64,000 bases of DNA, from NCBI GenBank assembly GCA_026706025.1, contig JAPOZO010000024.1:1-64000 (forward strand), in the 5' to 3' direction. This DNA comes from Candidatus Poribacteria bacterium. Its GTDB lineage: Bacteria > Poribacteria > WGA-4E > WGA-3G. Under the pieces are notes generated by a model that did no database searches, was not told the origin of the DNA, and saw only the letters and a program-made list of their open reading frames with translations. The first letter of the stretch is position 1, and each line of letters begins with the position of its first letter. Made by a program: the position numbers and the translations under genes. Shown here piece after piece: positions 8,286 through 15,651 of the stretch.

Positions 8286-9029
8286 TTAGAACCGCTTAAG
8301 GCTTGCCCATGTCGTTGCGAGTTTTGCCCTCGATGATACGGAGAATCCTCCGTTATTTCTGACACTATTACCGGTGATAGCAAGGTTGTCGAATCTCGCT
8401 GTATAACTTGCGAGACCTACGCCGATTTTACCTGTAAGAAGAGGTGGTGTGCCTTCTTTCGGCTCCATAACTACCGGCCCCAAAACCGCCTTTCCGTTAA
8501 TCCAGAAAGTTAGGGTATCACCGTGGACGCCCACCTTTAGATTCGACCACTTATTGAATTTCAAGAGCGGACTCGGTTCTTGTGCGAAAATCCGCATTCC
8601 TGTAGCGATGTGAAAATTCCCACCCATACATGTCGCCATGGGTTCAGGCACAGCCGCGAATGCTTCTCCCGCTTTCTCGAACCTCGGACTGTCTCCAATT
8701 ATACAGACGACCGTTCGGTTTCCCTTAACCCGTGCTGCAATCGTAATATTACCCTCATGGTGTTTTTCCAGAGGCTTGACATCAAATTCGAAATCATAAT
8801 TGCTCCATCTCTCGTCCCCCATCGTGAGTAAACGGATTAGTGCCGAGCGCGTGGCACCTTCAAGCGTACCCTCAACGACTTCCCAAGAAGTTTGTCCGAT
8901 ATCCGAGTCAAGCCAGATTAATTCTCGCCATTCCTCTAAATCTCTGTCATCAAATTTCTCCAAAAATTTACCTGCCCATACAGAGAAAGTAAGGAGAAAA
9001 ACACTCAGTCCAACAACTATCAATTTCAT
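8286..9029 (-). CDS. Secreted DUF1080-like protein, paralogue B
   Basis: A 247-residue paralogue of the downstream gene, alignable along its whole length: signal peptide MKLIVVGLSVFLLTFSVWAG, FLEKFDDRDLEEWREL, WEVVEGTLEGATRSALIRLL, FEFDVKPLEKHHEGNITIAARV, NKWSNLKVGVHGDTLTFWINGKAVLG, and GKIGVGLASYTARFDNLAI. It also ends KLATTWASLKRF. A GGAGGG motif lies upstream of the ATG. The tandem pair points to local duplication. The fold is concanavalin-like; ligand and activity are unknown. Confidence 0.82.
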   Translation of the reverse strand: MKLIVVGLSVFLLTFSVWAGKFLEKFDDRDLEEWRELIWLDSDIGQTSWEVVEGTLEGATRSALIRLLTMGDERWSNYDFEFDVKPLEKHHEGNITIAARVKGNRTVVCIIGDSPRFEKAGEAFAAVPEPMATCMGGNFHIATGMRIFAQEPSPLLKFNKWSNLKVGVHGDTLTFWINGKAVLGPVVMEPKEGTPPLLTGKIGVGLASYTARFDNLAITGNSVRNNGGFSVSSRAKLATTWASLKRF

Positions 9030-9103
9030 ACCTTTTGGTGCCCTCCGTTTTTGTGTGCGCTGTGCAGTTTGCAGGAATTGAATTCACACAGAGTGCTAAA
9101 ACC

Positions 9104-10591
9104 TTAAATATCCATACGGAAGAATTTCAGAAACGCCACAGTTGTTAGCACGATTGCGAAGAAACAGAGCAGCAGTAGATCCAGGGCAGCGTGCTGGAGG
9201 GTTTCTCCTAAGGTCAACTCCGCGAGCGGCGGTGGCGGCATCGGAGGCGGAATTTCTCCTCTGTGGCTAAAATCCCCTGGGTCTTCTGACATCTTGCTGA
9301 ATATTTCCGTATCAAGTGTCTCGTAGTAGCGAGTTCCTGTTTGGAAGTAGGTATTTTTTTTCGCTTGACCAGTTTGTGTGGCATCCGTTGCGAGAAAAAT
9401 GAAAGATGCTGTCGGTGTGATTCGGGAAAAATTTATACCGATTGTGTCTTGGTGTTTTCTCTCTCGCTGATAACGTCTATCGAGTTGCGCCGCGAGGTCC
9501 CGGTATTTTACCCGAGCCGCCTCTTCAAGAGGTGCCATCTTCTCATTCATTTTCTCGTAGTGTTCCGGCCCCATTGTAAAGACGGCAGTCCCTCCCTGCG
9601 CCTGCGGGGGGTTAGATTTCATCATTTCCGACAACACTTCACTCATCATTTTCCCTCTTTCCGATTCAAGGCCGGCCCGCAATTCTGCTCGCCTCGCTGT
9701 TTTTTCCCTGTAGACGCTCTCCGCTGTTGAAGTCGGTGCGACGATTTGTGCCGCCAGAAACCCAACCCGCGGTAAGATGAGGACAACGAACACCCAGACG
9801 GTAAATGCAACGATAAGTGCTGTCTTGGCACTGTCGAAATAGATTGAGATCACCGCCCCTACTGCAAAAAAGACCGCAATGTAGAGCAGCGAGACAAAGA
9901 TAAGACACAGGATTCGCAGAAAGGTGTCCGATTCAGATAGTGGAAAGCCTTGCAAAACGAGCACGAGTAAACCGATGATTACCGAGATTAAGAACGGAAG
10001 GATGAAGACGAAATATCCACCGATGAGTTTGCTCCACAAAAAGATATCGCGAGGCAGCGCATTGGCGAGGGTTATCCGAAGTGTTCCGGCTTCTCTTTCG
10101 CCCGCAACGGCATCAAACGTAAACAATAATGCCAGTAGACTAAAGACGGTGCTGACGACAAACACGAAGTCGAGATGCCCCAAAAGAAAGGCTATTGGCG
10201 CGGTGGACAGTGACGCTTCGCCCCGCGTTATTCCGTTGCGTGTCATACCGAGATAACTCGGGAGCGCGGATTCCAAACCCGTCGCAAACACACTTAAAGG
10301 TGTCGGTTTAAGAATCAGCTTAGAAACTTCAAAATTCGGATCCGTTGACCCTTTTGCAGTAAAACTAAAGCTGTGTTTCGGACCTGCCGATTCCTTATCA
10401 TTTTCGTCTTCAAGAGCGTCTTCGTCCTTGAGAATTTCTTGTTCTTGATAGTCGATTTGGCGTTTGAGATAATGATGGTAATTGATATGCAAGTTAAGCG
10501 GGATGAGCAGGACACACATCAGCAGCAGCGCGACAAACCGCGCACTCAGGATGTGATGCATCATCTCTTTCTGAATTAAGGTCATTAACAT
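9104..10591 (-). CDS. ABC-2 type transporter permease (DUF3526-like), without adjacent ATPase
   Basis: A 495-residue membrane protein with about six hydrophobic segments: residues near 17-37, a cluster in the middle (DFVFVVSTVFSLLALLFTF, FVFILPFLISVIIGLLVLVL, ILCLIFVSLLYIAVFFAVGA, LIVAFTVWVFVVLILP) and one at the C-terminus. The motif AGEREAGTLRITLANALPRD is the ABC-2 permease signature, as in NosY-like gliding/copper export permeases. A large soluble loop between segments 1-2 and 5-6 fits the DUF3526 subgroup. ATG with GAGGG seven bases upstream. No ATP-binding-cassette gene lies next to it, so the partner must be elsewhere or the gene is an orphan. Confidence 0.85.
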   Translation of the reverse strand: MLMTLIQKEMMHHILSARFVALLLMCVLLIPLNLHINYHHYLKRQIDYQEQEILKDEDALEDENDKESAGPKHSFSFTAKGSTDPNFEVSKLILKPTPLSVFATGLESALPSYLGMTRNGITRGEASLSTAPIAFLLGHLDFVFVVSTVFSLLALLFTFDAVAGEREAGTLRITLANALPRDIFLWSKLIGGYFVFILPFLISVIIGLLVLVLQGFPLSESDTFLRILCLIFVSLLYIAVFFAVGAVISIYFDSAKTALIVAFTVWVFVVLILPRVGFLAAQIVAPTSTAESVYREKTARRAELRAGLESERGKMMSEVLSEMMKSNPPQAQGGTAVFTMGPEHYEKMNEKMAPLEEAARVKYRDLAAQLDRRYQRERKHQDTIGINFSRITPTASFIFLATDATQTGQAKKNTYFQTGTRYYETLDTEIFSKMSEDPGDFSHRGEIPPPMPPPPLAELTLGETLQHAALDLLLLCFFAIVLTTVAFLKFFRMDI

Positions 10592-10621
10592 GAGCGCACC
10601 CTCATTCCATGGTAAAGTGTT

Positions 10622-10742
10622 AGGACTTACGCAATTTTGATTTTAGCACGCACTGTTAAGTGGGGTGCTTGGAAAGACCGCAGATGGTCTCTTGGCACAG
10701 GCTAACAGCCTATGCTACAGAAGAGTAGCATGCAGAAGTCCT
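10622..10742. ncRNA. Structured spacer: candidate RNA or degenerate mobile-element remnant
   Basis: A 7-bp closing stem AGGACTT (10622-10628) / AAGTCCT (10736-10742) encloses four local hairpins: AGCAC..CACT/AGTG..GTGCT (10645-10669), AGACC/GGTCT (10675-10690), AGGCT/AGCCT (10699-10711) and ATGCTAC/GTAGCAT (10712-10731). The arrangement is like a cloverleaf but has no tRNA signature. The outer stem could also be the terminal inverted repeat of a small transposon relic. No open frame explains it. Confidence 0.35.
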
Positions 10743-10798
10743 GAGTATCGTAAAATTTGAAGCAAACGATCGTGTAATGTTGGTAAAGTGATATAGGT

Positions 10799-10818
10799 AG
10801 AACTTCGGTTCTTTTTTT
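10799..10818 (+). terminator. Small plus-strand hairpin with TTCG loop and T-tract
   Basis: AGAAC-TTCG-GTTCT followed by a run of T. The orientation suits a plus-strand transcript, but both neighbouring genes are on the minus strand. It is nested inside a further inverted repeat ATCGTGTAA (10769-10777)/TTACACGAT (10822-10830). It may terminate a small RNA from the structured spacer at 10622, or be fortuitous because the stem is only 5 bp. Confidence 0.4.
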
Positions 10819-10873
10819 ATCTTACACGATTTACGCTGAAAAGTTTTGAAAACAAATATGGTAAGCACCCACC

Positions 10874-11494
10874 CTATTCAATTAAGGTCCCAGTTCCATC
10901 TATAATGATAACATTGTCGCCGTTACTGAGGCCTTTAATATCGATTACGTCGCTTAGGCGACGATCTCCTAACTCTATCCACTCGGATGTCTGTGTAGTT
11001 TTCAACTCGTCAATCACTATAAAACTTGAATCCTTTTCCAAAGAATTAGCGATCTGTTCCTGCAGAAAATCCGCGAGAGCCTCAGTTTCAGTATCTGTTG
11101 TGTCAGGGTTCCCAAGCAGTGCGGTAAGTTCCTTGTCTCCAAGTCCGTCAAGGAGCTCCGAGAACTCGTCAAGCGATGCGTCTCCTCCCGCTGTGTCGGT
11201 TATTTCGGGTTCAGCTTCTTGTTGTCTTTCAAGGTCAGATCCCGTTTCAGTTTCAGATATCGTTGGTGTTTCAGGGAGTGCCTGTTTCGTAAAATTCACT
11301 GTTGGTTCAATTTTTTGTGGAGCAGGTGTATAGGGTTCACCAAGGGATTCCTTGAAACGTTGGACATCCCACTTGGCGTAAAAATAAATCCCGACACAAA
11401 GTGCGGTCATCAAAATGGCTGTCCTGCCGAGGAGTTTCCAGTAATTCATACTGTTCATAATTTTCTCGCTTTGGTTGATAGTGATTGCCTTCAT
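10874..11494 (-). CDS. Single-pass membrane protein of unknown function
   Basis: A 206-residue protein. The start may be the ATG at 11494 or the internal one at 11458; neither has a strong ribosome site. A membrane segment (LLGRTAILMTALCVGIYFYA, about residues 21-40) is followed by a proline- and glutamate-rich linker and an acidic middle (LDEFSELLDGLGDKELTALLG). The C-terminal part (SEWIELGDRRLSDVIDIKGL) may be a small beta-rich fold. I do not recognise a family. The 89-bp AT-rich element at 11576-11664 lies immediately upstream and may drive it. The gene is divergent from the DUF1800 gene. Confidence 0.6.
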   Translation of the reverse strand: MKAITINQSEKIMNSMNYWKLLGRTAILMTALCVGIYFYAKWDVQRFKESLGEPYTPAPQKIEPTVNFTKQALPETPTISETETGSDLERQQEAEPEITDTAGGDASLDEFSELLDGLGDKELTALLGNPDTTDTETEALADFLQEQIANSLEKDSSFIVIDELKTTQTSEWIELGDRRLSDVIDIKGLSNGDNVIIIDGTGTLIE

Positions 11495-11575
11495 AGCCCA
11501 AGCTGCCGCTTAATGATAGCAGATAGCTATCAAAGGCTAAACCGACTTAAACGTGGGCATAATATCCTTTATCCG

Positions 11576-11664
11576 TTAAAGACACAATTTTTCTCGGAAT
11601 GCTTGCATAATTTTAAAAAAAATGAAAAAAGTTTAGATTTTAATCTAAAAATTGGCAAAATTGC
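11576..11664. promoter_or_regulatory. 89-bp AT-rich element, copy 2
   Basis: Second copy of the block at 4151-4239. It shares TTAAAGACACAATTTT, a TGCATAATTT/TGCATCATTT core, A-tracts, ATTTTAATC and a closing AAATTGC-like end. It occupies the divergent spacer (11495-11847) between the minus-strand membrane protein and the plus-strand DUF1800 gene. The rest of that spacer holds the plus-strand promoter at 11701; I see no gene in it. Confidence 0.5.
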
Positions 11665-11700
11665 TTGAAGAGATGAGAAATAGAGAAAAGCACAAAACAT

Positions 11701-11728
11701 TTGACATTTTTTTTACTTTCATTATAAG
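11701..11728 (+). promoter_or_regulatory. Sigma-70-type promoter for the DUF1800-DUF1501-NHL genes
   Basis: TTGACA at 11701-11706, a 16-bp T-rich spacer and TATAAG at 11723-11728. It lies 120 bp upstream of the DUF1800 start. The -35 is a perfect consensus. Confidence 0.65.
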
Positions 11729-11847
11729 ATATAGGCAATCTTGTAGCGGTTTCTCCGAATCCAACGAAACCGAAGCGTGAGAACGGTATTCCATCGAAAG
11801 TTACTAACGTGAGGTCCCTCCTCACAGTGAACGTATCGGAGGTGAAC

Positions 11848-13233
11848 ATGTCACAGAACGATGTTGCGTTGATGGCGCACCTCATGCGCCGCGCAGGGTT
11901 TGGCACAACCCGCACCGAACTGGAAGCCTACGTCGAAAAAGGCTATGAAAATGTAGTTGACGACCTCGTCCATCCCGAACGCGGGATCCCCATTGATGAA
12001 GATATTTTAGAACGTTATTTCGGCAGTGAAGGCGGTTATGTCGGGACTTGGATCTATCGGATGCTGAACAGCAGATGCCCACTTCAAGAGAAGATGGCAC
12101 TCTTCTGGCATCATGTCTTTGCAACGGGGTTAGGCAAAAATCAGCACATCCTCGCGTCCACGGATCAGATTGATATGTTGCGACGCGTCGGTATGGGGAA
12201 AATACGAGACATTCTGCTCGAACTCTCCAAAGATCCGGCGATGATCTTCTGGCTCGACAATAACGAAAATCGCAAAGGTGAACCCAACGAGAATTATGGG
12301 AGAGAACTCCTTGAGCTCTTTTCACTGGGTGTAGGCAACTACACAGAAGATGATATTAAGAACTGTGCGCTCGCTTTTACGGGCTGGACATTCGGACAAC
12401 CGATTCCGTTGTATCCGCATGGTTACTACGCGCCTCCGTTCCTATTCGTTGAAGAGGAACACGACGACAGCGAAAAAACCTTCTTGGGGCATACCGGGAA
12501 TCTCAACGGCGATGACATCATCGACATCATTGCTGAGCAACCCGCTTGTGCCAGATTCATCTCCAGACATCTCTACAATTTCTTTGTCGCAGATGAACCA
12601 CAAGTGCCGTCGTGGAATGTAACACCACCACAGGATCCGGATGCTATTGAAACACTCGCAGACGCATTCATGGTGTCCGATGGCCATATATCCCATGTGC
12701 TCAGTGTCCTCTTCAATGCTGACTTTTTCAAGGAAGCCCGATTCAAGAAAGTAAAAAGCCCAACGGAGCTTGTCACAGGCATCTTGAAACTGGTAGGGAC
12801 GTTCCAAGGTCCGCAACCCGGGATGGCGCAATATGCGAGTGCTACCCAATTAATGGGGCAGAAATTGCTCGATCCTCCCACTGTAGAAGGATGGCACACC
12901 GGCAAAGAGTGGATTGATGGCGGGTTGCTTACCGCTCGCGTCAACTTCGCCGTTCGTGAAGTCAGCGATGCGTCGAAGCCCGGCATTCAGGATATTATTA
13001 CACGCTTGAAGAATAATGGAAATCCGCTCTCGCCAGAAGCATTTGTGGAGAGTTGCCTTGAATTTGCGGGTCCGCTGCCGATAGGAGATACCACGCGTCA
13101 GTATTTGACCGAATTCGCTGAGGCGAACGGTGAGATTGATTTTAGAGATGCTGCTGCTGCAGAAGAGAACCAGACCCTGCTCGTCAGTATGCTCCAGTTA
13201 ATCGTGGCATCAAGGGAGTATCAACTCGGTTAG
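11848..13233 (+). CDS. DUF1800 family protein
   Basis: A 461-residue protein. The start at 11848 is chosen because GGAGGTG ends four bases before it; an in-frame ATG 39 bp upstream has no such site. DUF1800 hallmarks are present: HLMRRAGFGTT at the N-terminus, MALFWHHVFAT, DPAMIFWLDNNENRKGEPNENYGRELLELFSLGVGNYTEDD, AFTGW and, near the end, PPTVEGWHTGKEW. In other genomes this family is almost always followed by DUF1501, as here, and occurs widely in Planctomycetes-like and related phyla. The biochemical role is not established; export or surface carbohydrate functions have been suggested by context. No signal peptide is visible. Confidence 0.92.
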   Translation: MSQNDVALMAHLMRRAGFGTTRTELEAYVEKGYENVVDDLVHPERGIPIDEDILERYFGSEGGYVGTWIYRMLNSRCPLQEKMALFWHHVFATGLGKNQHILASTDQIDMLRRVGMGKIRDILLELSKDPAMIFWLDNNENRKGEPNENYGRELLELFSLGVGNYTEDDIKNCALAFTGWTFGQPIPLYPHGYYAPPFLFVEEEHDDSEKTFLGHTGNLNGDDIIDIIAEQPACARFISRHLYNFFVADEPQVPSWNVTPPQDPDAIETLADAFMVSDGHISHVLSVLFNADFFKEARFKKVKSPTELVTGILKLVGTFQGPQPGMAQYASATQLMGQKLLDPPTVEGWHTGKEWIDGGLLTARVNFAVREVSDASKPGIQDIITRLKNNGNPLSPEAFVESCLEFAGPLPIGDTTRQYLTEFAEANGEIDFRDAAAAEENQTLLVSMLQLIVASREYQLG

Positions 13234-13270
13234 TTTTTTTGTCCTTGGACCAAATGGAGGAGACATTGAC

Positions 13271-14413
13271 ATGCGTACGACAAAGAAAGCCCCAGTCCTT
13301 GTCGTTGTACAACTCACAGGTGGCAACGACTTCATGAACACACTCATACCCTATACAAGCGGGATTTACCACGACTCTCGACCAGTTGTCGGGATTAAAG
13401 CAGAAGACGTGATACCTTTAGATGTAGATGATACGCTCGGTTGGAACCCGCACGCCGCCCCTCTGAAAGAAATGTTTGATGCCGGTGATGTCGCCGTTGT
13501 ACAGGGAATCGGTTACCCCGATTCAAACCGCTCACATTTCCGGGCGATGGACATCTGGCACACCTGTGAACCCCTGAAAATCGGTGATGAAGGTTGGGTC
13601 GGCAGGCTCGTCCGAGAACTTGATCCGCAGAGTCAGAACGTCTTAACGGGTGTCAGTTTCGGACAGGGGCTCCCACGCGCCTGTGCACTTGCTGGTATTC
13701 CTGTTACCTCTGTTGGTGATTTGGATAACTACGGTTTGATGACCAGCATCGGTGATGAAGCACAGCGCACACAAGCACTTGACGTATTCAAGAAGATGTA
13801 TAGCAGCACGGTCGGCAGCGGCATCGTGATGGACTACCTCAGCCAAACCGGATTAGATGTCATCAAGGGCGCGGACGAGCTTAAGAAGGCACCGGAGATG
13901 TATACCTCTGAGGTAGAGTACCCACAGAGCTCCATCGCGAAAAGTCTACGGGATGTTGCCCGTGTCCACCTTGCGGATCTCGGCACGCGTGTTTTTTACA
14001 CACAACACGGTGGTTACGACAACCATGCTAACGAGGTCCCGGCGCACCCACGCCTCCTGAAGGATCTGACAGAGGCGATTCAAGCGTTCTTCACCGATTT
14101 GCGGTCCCAAAACGCCTCCGAAGAAATCATGATGTACGTCTTCACAGAATTCGGCAGGCGTATCCGAGACAATGCCAGCGGTACAGATCACGGCACTGGT
14201 GGCGGTGCGTTCATTATCGGCGATCGGGTGAAAGGCGGACTCTACTCGGAATATCCGTCCCTCGATCCGTCCCGCTGGGTACACGGCGAAGACCTTGAGC
14301 ACACTATCGACTTCCGCGGCATATATGGGACACTTTTAGAGCAGTGGATGGGCGTAGACCCGACGCACATTGTCGGCGGGAACTTTGAACAGATTCATCC
14401 CTTTTCAGTGTAG
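13271..14413 (+). CDS. DUF1501 family protein
   Basis: A 380-residue protein 37 bp after DUF1800, with GGAGGAG before its ATG. Motifs of DUF1501 (alkaline-phosphatase/sulfatase-like superfamily) are clear: VVVQLTGGNDFMNTLIPY, SHFRAMDIWHT, GVSFGQGLPRA, DLGTRVFYTQHGGYDNH, FTEFGRRIRDNASGTDHGTGGGAFIIG and GGLYSEYPSL. Many members carry a Tat signal; this one begins MRTTKKAPVLVVV with none, so it is probably cytoplasmic, or a shorter form. It forms an operon with DUF1800 and probably the NHL gene. Enzymatic activity is not proven for the family. Confidence 0.92.
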   Translation: MRTTKKAPVLVVVQLTGGNDFMNTLIPYTSGIYHDSRPVVGIKAEDVIPLDVDDTLGWNPHAAPLKEMFDAGDVAVVQGIGYPDSNRSHFRAMDIWHTCEPLKIGDEGWVGRLVRELDPQSQNVLTGVSFGQGLPRACALAGIPVTSVGDLDNYGLMTSIGDEAQRTQALDVFKKMYSSTVGSGIVMDYLSQTGLDVIKGADELKKAPEMYTSEVEYPQSSIAKSLRDVARVHLADLGTRVFYTQHGGYDNHANEVPAHPRLLKDLTEAIQAFFTDLRSQNASEEIMMYVFTEFGRRIRDNASGTDHGTGGGAFIIGDRVKGGLYSEYPSLDPSRWVHGEDLEHTIDFRGIYGTLLEQWMGVDPTHIVGGNFEQIHPFSV

Positions 14414-14436
14414 GGGTTCGGTTACCGAACCCCTAC
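14410..14436. repeat. 27-nt perfect palindrome, copy 1
   Basis: Two 13-bp arms, GTAGGGGTTCGGT and ACCGAACCCCTAC, flank one central base. The DUF1501 stop codon lies inside it. The same design with two changed, compensated bases occurs at 23481-23507. It may work as an RNA hairpin at the 3' end of DUF1501, but lacks a following T-run. Confidence 0.8.
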
Positions 14437-14479
14437 AAACTTGCTATTAAATGACGTAGGACGACGGGGGAGGCATATC

Positions 14480-15493
14480 ATGGGCAGACCTTATGGCTTG
14501 CTGCGTGCTGGGTTTCCATTTTACAAGACCCTAAGCATGCGGCGCACAACGAATTTTCCGATCGATATCGCAATCGGAAAAGAGGGACGTATATATATTA
14601 TGTGCCGGAGCGACGGTACGGCGATGATCCGAAAATATACCGTTGAGGACGAGGACCGCGGGACAATGGGCGGTTACGGACAGGGCGAGGGGCAGTTCAC
14701 ATGGCCCGTAACAATTATCGCCGATAGCGAAGAGAATATTTATGTGTCTGATGAATATCTGCATCGGATTGTTGCCTTTAACAGCGAAGGTGAACATATC
14801 GGGACATGGGGCGAACACGGCACCGATCCGGGACAACTCAACGGACCCGCAGGTATCGCCTTCGATCCAGAGGAAAATCTTTACGTCGTTGACAGTTTAA
14901 GCCACCGGGTGCAGAAGTTCACGAAAGACGGCAAATTCCTCTTCGGGTGGGGCAGTCATGGCGACGGTGAAGGTGAATTCAACATGCCGTGGGGTGTCGC
15001 TGTAGATGAACTCGGCGATGTCTACATTGTGGATTGGCGAAACGATAGGGTTCAGAAGTTCAATGCTGAGGGAGAATTTCTCTTCGCATTCGGTAAATCT
15101 GGCAGTGATAACGGCGAATTCAACCGTCCTGCCGGAATTGACGTTGATCTACACGGGGATGTCTATATTGCTGACCGAGGGAATGACCGCGTTCAACTCT
15201 TCAACGCCGAAGGGCGGTATGTGCAGAAATTCCTCGGCGATGCTACCCTATCAAAAGTGTCTCAGGCTTACATGATGACGAACGCGAGTCCAAATAGGAT
15301 GCGAGATATGGCGGATCTGGAACCGCAGAAATACTTGCGTCAACCGAAATCCGTTGCAGTTAGTGACGAGGGATTGATGTTTGTACCGGACTTCGGATCG
15401 TATCGAGTTCAGGTTTATCAGAATATGGCGGTGCCGTTGACAGAGCAGGAATTTAGCCCACCGCGTCGATCCGTTACATTGCATCAAGAATGA
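14480..15493 (+). CDS. NHL-repeat six-bladed propeller protein
   Basis: A 337-residue protein. The ATG at 14480 is preferred because GGGGGAGG lies eight bases upstream; an in-frame ATG at 14441 falls close to the palindrome and has no site. NHL units are plain: GQFTWPVTIIADSEENIYVSD, GQLNGPAGIAFDPEENLYVVD, GEFNMPWGVAVDELGDVYIVD, GEFNRPAGIDVDLHGDVYIAD, each followed by HRVQKF-type strands. It starts MGRPYGLLRAGFPFYKTL with no obvious signal peptide. NHL propellers mediate protein, RNA or ligand binding; the specific role is unknown. The gene is third in the DUF1800-DUF1501-NHL cluster and is closed by the terminator at 15538. Confidence 0.9.
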   Translation: MGRPYGLLRAGFPFYKTLSMRRTTNFPIDIAIGKEGRIYIMCRSDGTAMIRKYTVEDEDRGTMGGYGQGEGQFTWPVTIIADSEENIYVSDEYLHRIVAFNSEGEHIGTWGEHGTDPGQLNGPAGIAFDPEENLYVVDSLSHRVQKFTKDGKFLFGWGSHGDGEGEFNMPWGVAVDELGDVYIVDWRNDRVQKFNAEGEFLFAFGKSGSDNGEFNRPAGIDVDLHGDVYIADRGNDRVQLFNAEGRYVQKFLGDATLSKVSQAYMMTNASPNRMRDMADLEPQKYLRQPKSVAVSDEGLMFVPDFGSYRVQVYQNMAVPLTEQEFSPPRRSVTLHQE

Positions 15494-15537
15494 GATATAG
15501 GTAAAGCAGCGAGCACAGAATTACACTTTTTTAATAG

Positions 15538-15571
15538 AGCCAAGCGTGTTCGTAAATGCGCTTGGCTTTTT
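15538..15571 (+). terminator. Rho-independent terminator after the NHL gene
   Basis: A 9-bp perfect stem AGCCAAGCG/CGCTTGGCT (15538-15546, 15559-15567) with a 12-nt loop and five T. It lies 45 bp after the NHL stop codon. Confidence 0.9.
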
Positions 15572-15651
15572 GTGTGGCATAGATCTCAGGTAAACCCAAT
15601 CAAACGTTGAATTGTTGTGCTAATACCTAAAGTGGGGGTCAAAACGACTGC

